From the NCBI GenBank assembly GCA_002256345.1, contig NKIY01000007.1:158490-222489 (forward strand): a stretch of 64,000 nucleotides of DNA, in the 5' to 3' direction. The stretch comes from Bradyrhizobiaceae bacterium PARB1. Its GTDB lineage: Bacteria > Pseudomonadota > Alphaproteobacteria > Rhizobiales > Xanthobacteraceae. The translations under genes were made by a program, and so were the position numbers. Under the pieces are notes generated by a model, which did no database searches, was not told where the DNA came from, and worked only from the letters and a program-made list of their open reading frames with translations. Positions 56,004 through 63,404 of the stretch are shown piece after piece (position 1 is the first letter of the stretch; every line of letters begins with the position of its first letter).

Positions 56004-56019
56004 GTTAACTTCTGATTAA
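56004..56019 (-). promoter_or_regulatory. CtrA-type box upstream of fliK-like gene
   Basis: The minus strand reads TTAATCAGAAGTTAAC, which is TTAA-N7-TTAAC, the full CtrA consensus. It is 42 bp before the fliK-like ATG and overlaps the ATP12 stop codon. Flagellar genes are classical CtrA targets. Confidence 0.6.
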
Positions 56020-56807
56020 GCGGCCTCAGTACCGAGCGCCCGCAGGACGGCGACGGCCCCTTCGAAATCGACCTTGCGGGCCGCACGGCGTGCCGCGGCT
56101 TCCTCGTCGAGGCCCCATTTCTCCGCGTTCCAGTCTTCGTCCACAAAAGCCGCGGCCCAGACGTCATCGGCGGTCAGCCGGCCGCGCAGAAGGGCCAGCG
56201 CAAGCAAGGCCGAGCCGGTGATCGTGGTCACCATATGCAACGCGGCGACGCGCCACGGATCGCTCGGCAGCGCCGCGCGCGCGGCGGCGAGCGCCTGATC
56301 CGGCTGACTCACATGCATCACGCCCTCGGCAAGGATGAAATGCGCGCCAAGCTCCTCGGCCACCCAGAACAACACCGGGTCCCATGCCGCCGCCTCGCGT
56401 GCGATCAGCGCATCCGGATGCGACGCGCGATAGAACAGCAGGTCCGAGCCGAAATATTTCGCGATGTCGTCGCGGACCGAGGCGATCTGTTCTTCGGTCG
56501 AGATCGCATCGAGCACGCTGTTGGCGAGCCGCGTCACCGGCATGCTCAGGGGATCAATGAATTCCTGCTGCGCGTCCCACTCTGCCACCATGACATCAGC
56601 GATTGCGCGCATCGGCACAGCGAGCAGGTTGCGCGAGGGCGTGCGAACAGTCTTGTCGTCGAGCGTGATCGCGTGGCCGCTCGCATCTGCATTGATGCCG
56701 ACCCGCGTATAGAAGCGCTTGCGGCGCGATGCGCCAGCTGACTTCTCCCGTGATTCCTGCACGGTGAATCCGGGCTTGCCATAGACGTCGTCGAACAGTT
56801 CACGCAT
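56016..56807 (-). CDS. ATP12-family chaperone for F1-ATPase assembly
   Basis: Homologue of mitochondrial ATP12, which binds F1 alpha subunits before assembly. The 263 residues include RFYTRVGINAD, TLDDKTVRTPSRNLLAVP, EWDAQQEFIDPLSMPVTRLANSV and DLLFYRASHPDALI, the usual family signature. Such genes are typical of alphaproteobacteria. It is preceded on the same strand by a secreted small protein gene and followed by the fliK-like gene. Confidence 0.93.
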   Translation of the reverse strand: MRELFDDVYGKPGFTVQESREKSAGASRRKRFYTRVGINADASGHAITLDDKTVRTPSRNLLAVPMRAIADVMVAEWDAQQEFIDPLSMPVTRLANSVLDAISTEEQIASVRDDIAKYFGSDLLFYRASHPDALIAREAAAWDPVLFWVAEELGAHFILAEGVMHVSQPDQALAAARAALPSDPWRVAALHMVTTITGSALLALALLRGRLTADDVWAAAFVDEDWNAEKWGLDEEAAARRAARKVDFEGAVAVLRALGTEAA

Positions 56808-56870
56808 CGGTCATCTCGATCCAGTTACTCGGCCGCAGTTTACGCGATGCCGGCGTCCTGCGCGAGGCCG

Positions 56871-57188
56871 TCAGCGATTGGCGCAGGCCCGCGAATAAGC
56901 CGCGCGCTCATTCGGGCCAAGTCCCGCAGCGGCGCCGTCCTGAAGGCAGGTCGTGATCCGGTCGCTGAAGGATGGCCGCGCCTGCGGCACGTGGTTCTGC
57001 CGCGGGAGATCGTCCATCTTCGGCACGACAGGCACTTCGATCTTCGGCGGTGGCGGCGGGGGTGGTGGCGGCACGGTCAGCGCACTGCTCCCCGGCGGGA
57101 GCAGGCTCTGAGCCGATAACGGTGCGGCGCCCAGCATCAGGAAAGCGACCGCAGCAAGACATGTACGAGGTCGAAACATACAGCTCAT
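56871..57188 (-). CDS. Small secreted protein with polyproline stretch
   Basis: Protein of 105 residues, unrecognised. It has a signal peptide (hydrophobic ~10-24, cleavage near SAQ) then a run of nine prolines followed by KIEVPVVPKMDD, and a C-terminal domain ending in TTCLQDGAAAGLGPNERAAYSRACANR (read in parts) with two Cys. Nine consecutive prolines would stall ribosomes and need EF-P. The ATG at 57188 has GGAG upstream; a second ATG lies 9 bp later. Confidence 0.75.
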   Translation of the reverse strand: MSCMFRPRTCLAAVAFLMLGAAPLSAQSLLPPGSSALTVPPPPPPPPPKIEVPVVPKMDDLPRQNHVPQARPSFSDRITTCLQDGAAAGLGPNERAAYSRACANR

Positions 57189-57225
57189 ATCGTCACGATC
57201 TCCGGCGCGCTCAAGTGTGTTCCCA

Positions 57226-57858
57226 TCAACGCCTGAGGATGTGATCCGTTGCAGCACGCCGGTGCTCCCACCCCTCGCGCTCCAGCTCCGGACGATCGTC
57301 TTCTGTCTCGGGATAGCCGATGCAGAAATAGCCGATCAGCCGCCAGTCGTGGGGAACGTCCAGCGCGGCTGCAACGGCAACGGGGTCGAGAATCGACACC
57401 CAGCCCATGCCGATGCCCTCCGCGCGCGCTGCCAACCACATGGTCGTCACCGCGGTCACGACAGAATATTCCGCCATCTCTGGCATGGTGCGCCGGCCGA
57501 TGCCATGCCCGACGCCAGTGCCGCGATCCGCGAAAACAGCCAGATGCTCCGGCGCCTCGCGCAAGCCTGCAAGTTTGAGCCGCGCATAATGCTGCGCGCG
57601 TTCACCGTGATAGGCGTCCAGCGCTTCGGCATTGCAGGCGGAGAAATTATCCTGCACCGCCTGTCGCCGCGCGGAATCCTCGACGATGACAAAGCGCCAT
57701 GGCTGGCTGAGCCCCACCGATGGCGCCAGACATGCCGTTTCAATCAGCCGTTCGAGAGCACCTTCCGGCAGCGGATCACTGCGAAAACGCCGGACGTCGC
57801 GACGCCACGCGAAGAGATCATGCAGGCGCGCGCGAAACTGATCGTCGAAGGTCGGCAA
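57226..57858 (-). CDS. bluB: 5,6-dimethylbenzimidazole synthase
   Basis: Nitroreductase-fold enzyme that fragments reduced FMN to make the lower ligand of vitamin B12. The 210 residues have the BluB pattern: WRRDVRRFRSDPLP, LAPSVGLSQPWRFV, NAEALDAYHGERAQHYARLK, GVGHGIGRRTMPEMAEYS and MGWVSILDP. The only plausible start is a TTG at 57858, 4 bp after the pseudouridine synthase stop, with AGGG just upstream. No cobalamin riboswitch or other cob genes are near, so it relies on the upstream transcript. Confidence 0.9.
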   Translation of the reverse strand: MPTFDDQFRARLHDLFAWRRDVRRFRSDPLPEGALERLIETACLAPSVGLSQPWRFVIVEDSARRQAVQDNFSACNAEALDAYHGERAQHYARLKLAGLREAPEHLAVFADRGTGVGHGIGRRTMPEMAEYSVVTAVTTMWLAARAEGIGMGWVSILDPVAVAAALDVPHDWRLIGYFCIGYPETEDDRPELEREGWEHRRAATDHILRR

Positions 57859-57862
57859 CGCC

Positions 57863-59341
57863 CTAATCTTCCGGCGCGTTTTCGATCGGGTCGAACCGAT
57901 CGTGCTCGAGCCCGAGCAGATTCCACGACTGCAGCATATGCGGCGGCAGCGGCGCAGTGGCGTCGATCACGCCGCCACGCGGATGCGGAATGAGGATACG
58001 GCGTGCCAGCAGATGTAGACGGTTCTGCAGGCCACCTGGCAACTGCCAGTTCTCGATGTTGAAATATTTGGGATCGCCGACGATGGCGTGACCGATATGC
58101 GCCATATGTGCGCGCAATTGATGCGTGCGTCCCGTCACCGGCTTCAGCGACACCCAGGCGAGCTTCTGGCCCGATGTCTCGACCACCGCGTAGTAAGTCA
58201 CAGCGTGGCTCGCGCCTTCGTCGCCATGTTTGGCGACGCGCATGATGGTATCTTCCTCGTTCTCTTCCTTGGCAAGATAGGTCGAGATGCGGCCCTGCTT
58301 CGGCTTCGGCACGCCGGCGACAAGCGCCCAATAGAATTTTCGCGCCGAACGCTCACGGAAGGCGCCGGTGAGGAACGAGGCAGCAAAGCGTGTCTTGGCG
58401 ATGAGCAGGCAGCCCGATGTCTCCCTATCGAGACGATGCACGAGGCGCGGCTTCTGCCCCTTGGAGTCGCGCATCACTTCGAGCATCATGTCCACATGAC
58501 GCGTCATGCCCGAGCCGCCCTGCACGGCAAGACCGGCCGGCTTGTTCAGCACCATCACATCAGCATCTTCAAAGATCGTCATCGCCTTCAACGCATCGAG
58601 CGTTTTTTGCGCGGCTTCGGAGAGCACGCCGACGGTCTTCGGCGCGTCGAGCTTCAGCGGCGGGATGCGGACGGTCTGCCCGGCCTCCAGACGATCCTTG
58701 CTGTCAGCGCGCTTGCCGTTCACGCGCAACTCGCCTTTCCGGACGATGCGCTGGATATGCGAGAACGACAAACCGGGAAAACGTGCTTCGAGGAAGCGAT
58801 CGACGCGCATGTCGTTTTCGTCGGGCGAGACAATCACGGTCTGCACGCTGGTCGGCATGATCGCCGGTTCGGCGTCCGCTTTGGCCGGCTTCTCGATCAC
58901 AGGTTCAGGCTTTCGCGAACGCGACGGGCCACCGGCAAAGCGCGTTGGCGCCTTGCTTCCGGTGCGTGCAGCGGATGGCCGCTCGCTCCGTTCCGGGTGT
59001 TCCGATCGTTCAAACCGTTGCGGACGCTCGGATCGTTCGAAACGTTCCGGGCGCTCGGTGCGCTCAAACCGCTCCGGTCGGTCGGACCGTTCAAATCGCT
59101 CGCCCCGCTCGGTGGCACGCGCGCGCGGCGGACGTGCACTCGCGGGCCGCTCCGCATCGCCGCGCTCGGCCCGGAAGCGTTCGCCCTTCGCCATGGCACT
59201 CTTGGCAGGTGTTCTGGCAGGCCCCTTGGCCGCCTTCTTCGCCGCCGCCTTGGCCATCGTGGCGCCCGGCTTGGCGCGTCCCGAACGGCCACCGCCTCCG
59301 GTGCCACGTTTCGCGGGGGATCTCGTATCGCGGCGGCTCAT
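57863..59341 (-). CDS. RluC-type pseudouridine synthase with repetitive N-terminal extension
   Basis: 23S rRNA (or tRNA) pseudouridine synthase, 492 residues. The conserved part starts with an S4 RNA-binding domain (~176-225) and contains the catalytic HRLDRETSG with Asp305, then KPVTGRTHQLRAHMAHIGH. Ahead of it is a ~165-residue extension: a Lys/Ala region (~28-52) and four nine-residue repeats at 82-117 (RFERSDRPE, RFERTERPE, RFERSERPQ, RFERSEHPE). Typical RluC has ~320 residues. The ATG at 59341 has GGAG 7 bp upstream. Its tail lies 4 bp before bluB. Confidence 0.92.
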   Translation of the reverse strand: MSRRDTRSPAKRGTGGGGRSGRAKPGATMAKAAAKKAAKGPARTPAKSAMAKGERFRAERGDAERPASARPPRARATERGERFERSDRPERFERTERPERFERSERPQRFERSEHPERSERPSAARTGSKAPTRFAGGPSRSRKPEPVIEKPAKADAEPAIMPTSVQTVIVSPDENDMRVDRFLEARFPGLSFSHIQRIVRKGELRVNGKRADSKDRLEAGQTVRIPPLKLDAPKTVGVLSEAAQKTLDALKAMTIFEDADVMVLNKPAGLAVQGGSGMTRHVDMMLEVMRDSKGQKPRLVHRLDRETSGCLLIAKTRFAASFLTGAFRERSARKFYWALVAGVPKPKQGRISTYLAKEENEEDTIMRVAKHGDEGASHAVTYYAVVETSGQKLAWVSLKPVTGRTHQLRAHMAHIGHAIVGDPKYFNIENWQLPGGLQNRLHLLARRILIPHPRGGVIDATAPLPPHMLQSWNLLGLEHDRFDPIENAPED

Positions 59342-59447
59342 CTGTAACTCCAGGGAAAGTCCGTCCGTAGCGCATCTGCCGACTTGGGTCACGGTCAAAT
59401 CGCCCATTGGCGCAAACCTTCGGGTTCCGCCCACCCGATTGTCCGCG

Positions 59448-60062
59448 TCAGCGGCGGAAACCACCATATGGGGACTGGCCGGACAGCAGGCGCGAAGTAG
59501 CGGTGCCATCGTCCAACTGTTGCTGGGTGAAGCTGCCCTCGAGCGACAAAGTGACATTCGGCGCTGGCTGAAACGCGATGCCTGCACGCGCCCGGTATCC
59601 GGTCGCGATGCTGGTATCGGAACTGAACGGCGCCAGCGCGGTGCCGATGCCCGGGCGGTAGTTCAGGGTGTCGAAGCCGGCAAAGACCGTAACGGGCAGA
59701 TCGGCGGCGCCCTTGAAGGCATAGCCAGCCATCGTGCTTTGGGTGGTGAGCCCACCGAAATCGCTGGTGGCGCCGGCCCAGCCGAGGCCCATGCGATCAA
59801 AACTGGCAGCCTCGCTGCGCACATATGCACCGGTGCGAAAATTGGATTTCCAGTCGCCGCCATACGCAGCCCCGGCGTCGAAACCTGGGAAGTTGCGATA
59901 GTTTGTGATGCCGGCATCGGACCAACCGCCAAGGCCAAACGGCCCATTTGGCACCCAGTACTGCACTGGCGCGGCCTGCTGGGCCCAAGCCGCCTGAGCG
60001 ATCAGGCAGAGAGTGCCCCCCATGACGGCGGCGCGCAGCGGTGGAGATGTGACAATCGACAT
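59448..60062 (-). CDS. Secreted outer-membrane-like beta protein
   Basis: Protein of 204 residues, family not recognised. A signal peptide (hydrophobic ~11-24, cleavage near WAQ) is followed by Gly/aromatic-rich alternating sequence (VFAGFDTLNYRPGIG, ATGYRARAGIAFQPAPNVTLSLEGSF) suggesting short beta-barrel strands. The ending GGFRR lacks a terminal Phe, so classical barrel assembly is not clear. It starts 10 bp after rarA and is probably cotranscribed. Confidence 0.75.
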   Translation of the reverse strand: MSIVTSPPLRAAVMGGTLCLIAQAAWAQQAAPVQYWVPNGPFGLGGWSDAGITNYRNFPGFDAGAAYGGDWKSNFRTGAYVRSEAASFDRMGLGWAGATSDFGGLTTQSTMAGYAFKGAADLPVTVFAGFDTLNYRPGIGTALAPFSSDTSIATGYRARAGIAFQPAPNVTLSLEGSFTQQQLDDGTATSRLLSGQSPYGGFRR

Positions 60063-60072
60063 CGGGGCCCCC

Positions 60073-61404
60073 CTACGCTTCTCTGCTTTTGGCGGCGCGC
60101 AGCTTCGCCCAGTAATCCAGCCGCTTGCGAATCTCGCGCTCAAATCCGCGATCGGGCGGATCATAGAAAGTCTGGCGTCCCAAGGCTTCCGGGAAGTAAT
60201 CTTGGCCGGAAAAGGCGCCTGGCGTGTCGTGGTCGTATTGATATCCCTCGCCGTAGCCTTCCGATTTCATCAGCTTGGTGGGCGAGTTCAGGATGTGCTT
60301 GGGCGGGAGCAGCGAGCCGCCCTCCTTCGCCATCCGCATCGCCGCTTTGTAGGCCATATAGGCGGCGTTCGATTTCGGCGCCGTGGCGATATAGATCACC
60401 GCCTGCGCGATAGCGAGTTCGCCTTCGGGATGGCCGAGGAAATCATAGGCATCCTTGGCAGCGTTGCAGATCACCAGCGCCTGCGGATCGGCAAGGCCGA
60501 TATCCTCCACCGCCATGCGCACCACACGCCGCGCGAGGAACAATGGGTCTTCGCCTGCGTCCAGCATGCGACACAGATAATACAGCGCTGCATCGGGATC
60601 GCTGCCACGTACCGATTTATGCAGCGCCGAGATCAGATTGTAGTGGCCGTCCGCCGACTTGTCGTAGATCGGCGCGCGGCGCTGCAGGATATCCTGAAGT
60701 TGCGCGGCGTTGAAGATCTCATTGGCCCGCGCCGCGCGCCAGACTTCTTCGGCCAGCGTCAGCGCTGCACGGCCATCGCCATCGGCCATGCGTATCAGCA
60801 CCGCCCGAGCCTCGGCATCGAGCGGCAGCTTGCGGCCTTCGATCTTCTCTGCATTGGCGAACAATCGCTCGATCGCATCGGCATCGTGCGACTGAAACAC
60901 CAGCACGCGCGCACGCGACAGGAGCGCCGCGTTGAGTTCGAAGGATGGATTTTCCGTGGTGGCGCCGACCAGCACCACGGTGCCGTCTTCCATCACCGGC
61001 AAGAACGAATCCTGCTGCGCCTTGTTGAAGCGATGCACCTCGTCCACGAACAGCAGCGTACCTTTGCCCATCTCGCGACGGGCACGCGCGGCGTCGAACA
61101 CCTTCTTCAAATCCGCAACGCCGGAGAACACGGCGGATATCTGCTCGAACTGCAACTCCGTTGCATCCGCGAGCAGCCGTGCCACCGTGGTCTTTCCGGT
61201 GCCGGGCGGGCCCCAGAAGATCAGCGAGCCAAGCGTGCGCGTCTCCAGCATGCGCGTCAGCGCACCGTCAGGACCGAGAATGTGATCCTGCCCGACGACA
61301 TCCGCAAGCACCCGTGGCCGCAGTCGCTCCGGTAGCGGACGCGGTGCGTCCCGTTCGAGACCGGCTGCGGCGAACAGATTGGCCGATGGTTGCTTCGGGT
61401 TCAT
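60073..61404 (-). CDS. rarA: Replication-associated recombination protein RarA
   Basis: AAA+ ATPase of the MgsA/RarA/WRNIP1 family that acts at stalled replication forks. The 443 residues have Walker A GPPGTGKT (65-72), Walker B LLFVDEVHRF (~118-127) and the C-terminal MgsA tetramerisation domain with GYQYDHDTPGAFSGQDYFPE. The ATG at 61404 overlaps the protease stop by four bases (ATGA), so it is translationally coupled. degP-rarA-rluC order is common in alphaproteobacteria. Confidence 0.96.
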   Translation of the reverse strand: MNPKQPSANLFAAAGLERDAPRPLPERLRPRVLADVVGQDHILGPDGALTRMLETRTLGSLIFWGPPGTGKTTVARLLADATELQFEQISAVFSGVADLKKVFDAARARREMGKGTLLFVDEVHRFNKAQQDSFLPVMEDGTVVLVGATTENPSFELNAALLSRARVLVFQSHDADAIERLFANAEKIEGRKLPLDAEARAVLIRMADGDGRAALTLAEEVWRAARANEIFNAAQLQDILQRRAPIYDKSADGHYNLISALHKSVRGSDPDAALYYLCRMLDAGEDPLFLARRVVRMAVEDIGLADPQALVICNAAKDAYDFLGHPEGELAIAQAVIYIATAPKSNAAYMAYKAAMRMAKEGGSLLPPKHILNSPTKLMKSEGYGEGYQYDHDTPGAFSGQDYFPEALGRQTFYDPPDRGFEREIRKRLDYWAKLRAAKSREA

Positions 61405-62813
61405 CCGCCAAGCGTAACGTTGATCTGCTGGCCGCCGCGCACGACGACGATGCGCCACAGCCGCGCGCCCTCGCGCGTGACCTTTTCAAGATCGCTGGTC
61501 TTGCCGATCTTGACGCCGTTCACCGCGAGGATGAGGTCGCCCTTCTGAAAGCCGACATTGGCGGCCGTCGCCGTATCCGTGAGATCGGTGATGACGACGC
61601 CCTCGACGCCGGAATCGAGCCGCAATTCGTCGGCGAGCGCCGGCGAGACATTGGCAACCTTCGCGCCCTGGAATGGCGAGCGCCCCTTCAGCACGATTTC
61701 ATCGCGGCCGGTGTCCGGAGCCGCCTCGAGCGCAACGGTGAGCTTCACAGGCTTGCCGCCGCGCTGCACGTCGAGCTGCGTGGTGCCGCCCAGCGGGCGC
61801 GTCGCGAAGCGATACTCGAAGGCATTGGGGTCGTCGATCGGCTGACCGTCGATCGCAGTGACCAGATCGGACACCTTGAGACCAGCCTTCGCGGCCGGAC
61901 TATTCGACGTGACATTCACCACGAGTGCACCCGACGGCGTTTTCAGGCCGAGCGTTTCGGCGATATCCGGCGTCACATTCTGCAGCCGCGCGCCGAGCCA
62001 TGGACGCTTCACTTCCTTGCCACCGCTCTTGGCGGAAGCGACGACGACGCGCACCATATTGGCGGGAATGGCGAAGCCGATGCCCTGCGAGCCACCGGAG
62101 CGCGAGAAGATCGCCGTGTTCACGCCGACCAGCTTGCCGGTCATGTCCACCAGCGCACCACCGGAATTGCCGGGATTGATCGCCGCGTCGGTCTGGATGA
62201 AGAACTGATAGTCGGTGATGCCGACCTGCGTGCGCGCCAGTGCCGAGATGATGCCGTGGGTCACGGTCTGACCGACACCGAACGGATTGCCGATGGCGAG
62301 CACGACATCGCCGACGAGAAGGTCGTCGGAGTTCGCGAAATCGAGCGTCGCGAACTGTTCCTTGCTGTCCTTGATGCGCAGCACCGCGAGGTCAGTGCGG
62401 CTATCCTTGAGCACGATCTCCGCTTCGAACTCGCGCTTGTCGGCGAGCGAGACCTTCACCTGATCGGCGCCTTCGATGACGTGGTTGTTGGTCACCACGA
62501 GGCCCGATGCATCCACCATCACCCCCGACCCGAGCGAACGCTGCATCTGTTCGGGCTGCGTGCCCTGCCCGCCGAAGAAGCGACGGAACAGCGGATCATC
62601 GAGCAGCGGATTGCGGTTCTGCACCGTCTTGGCCGCATAGACATTGACGACCGCCGGCTGTACCCGCTGCACGATCGGCGCATAGGACAGCTTCATTTCC
62701 GTGGGCGATGTCGGGACCCGGCGATCTTGTGCAACAGCCGGCGCGAATGCAGACGACAGGACAATGGCGCACAAGGCGGAAGCGGTCGCAGCGTTGCGGA
62801 AAAATAGGATCAT
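61401..62813 (-). CDS. DegP/DegQ-family periplasmic serine protease
   Basis: HtrA-type protease/chaperone of 470 residues. A signal peptide (hydrophobic ~10-24, cleavage near AVAQ) precedes the S1C protease domain with triad His111 (TNNHVIEG), Asp141 (RTDLAVL) and Ser217 (NPGNSGGAL). Two PDZ domains follow (~270-360 and ~375-465). It is a Do-family member, and the operon with rarA is conserved. The ATG at 62813 has AGAGG upstream; a longer frame reaching 63212 overlaps the HxlR gene and is not used. Confidence 0.95.
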   Translation of the reverse strand: MILFFRNAATASALCAIVLSSAFAPAVAQDRRVPTSPTEMKLSYAPIVQRVQPAVVNVYAAKTVQNRNPLLDDPLFRRFFGGQGTQPEQMQRSLGSGVMVDASGLVVTNNHVIEGADQVKVSLADKREFEAEIVLKDSRTDLAVLRIKDSKEQFATLDFANSDDLLVGDVVLAIGNPFGVGQTVTHGIISALARTQVGITDYQFFIQTDAAINPGNSGGALVDMTGKLVGVNTAIFSRSGGSQGIGFAIPANMVRVVVASAKSGGKEVKRPWLGARLQNVTPDIAETLGLKTPSGALVVNVTSNSPAAKAGLKVSDLVTAIDGQPIDDPNAFEYRFATRPLGGTTQLDVQRGGKPVKLTVALEAAPDTGRDEIVLKGRSPFQGAKVANVSPALADELRLDSGVEGVVITDLTDTATAANVGFQKGDLILAVNGVKIGKTSDLEKVTREGARLWRIVVVRGGQQINVTLGG

Positions 62814-62878
62814 CGGGGCCTCTTCAAGGAAATCGCGGCAAATATAGGCTTCTGAGCGGGGCAATAGAAGGGCAGGAA

Positions 62879-63283
62879 CTAGCTTGCGTCCGCCGGCACA
62901 TCCTTCTCCACCGGCGCTTTTTTGCGCGGCTGGGGCGCTGCGGCCGCGACCTGTTTCTGGCGCATCTTGTGCGCGTCGCCCCATTTTTTGAGCGCATCGA
63001 TCACCGGGCGCAATCCGAGCCCGGTCTCCGACAGTGCATATTCGACCCGCGGCGGGACCTCGGCATAGACCGTCCGGACGATCAGCCCATCCTCTTCGAG
63101 CGCACGCAGCTGCTTGGTCAGCATGCGCTGGGTAATCCGTGGCATCAGCTTGCGCAGCTCGCCGAAACGCAGCCGCCCCTGCTGCAAATGATACAGGATC
63201 ACCCCCTTCCATTTGCCGTCGATCAGATCGAGCGTCACCTCGACCGGACAGCCCGGCCCGTTGCCGAAATCACGCCGCTTCAT
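62879..63283 (-). CDS. HxlR-family transcriptional regulator
   Basis: MarR-like winged-helix regulator of 134 residues, HxlR type. GCPVEVTLDLIDGKWKGVIL with the N-terminal Cys, LRFGELRKLMPRITQRMLTKQL and the wing RVEYALSETG are characteristic. A Cys at 12 may sense electrophiles or oxidants, as in YodB/HypR/QorR. The last 25 residues are a Lys/Ala/Pro tail. It is divergent from a zinc-type alcohol dehydrogenase, a pairing known from quinone-responsive HxlR proteins. Confidence 0.93.
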   Translation of the reverse strand: MKRRDFGNGPGCPVEVTLDLIDGKWKGVILYHLQQGRLRFGELRKLMPRITQRMLTKQLRALEEDGLIVRTVYAEVPPRVEYALSETGLGLRPVIDALKKWGDAHKMRQKQVAAAAPQPRKKAPVEKDVPADAS

Positions 63284-63295
63284 CGCAAATGTCCA

Positions 63296-63317
63296 ATAGT
63301 ATCCATTCGGTGACTAT
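63296..63317. promoter_or_regulatory. Imperfect inverted repeat, candidate HxlR operator
   Basis: ATAGTATCC-ATTC-GGTGACTAT: seven of nine positions pair. It lies 13 bp before the HxlR start and about 90 bp before the dehydrogenase start. Confidence 0.45.
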
Positions 63318-63404
63318 ATCCCTGAAATGACAGTACTTGCAATTATTGTCGCCTCGGGACACCTCTTCGGGACATTCCCGCCAGGAGCTATGGAGCGCCC
63401 CCCA

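Noticed and set aside
59010-59110. Regularly spaced short DNA repeats that could suggest a CRISPR-like array
   Set aside because: The 27-bp units are in frame with codons of the pseudouridine synthase and have no spacers.
58088-60413. Two long plus-strand frames (419 and 635 codons) across the pseudouridine synthase and rarA
   Set aside because: Both are antisense to conserved enzymes and low in complexity. The real genes have ribosome sites and family motifs on the other strand.
61401-63212. Extended 603-residue form of the DegP-like protease
   Set aside because: The extra 133 residues overlap the HxlR gene on the same strand in another frame and precede a good signal peptide; the start at 62813 is far better.
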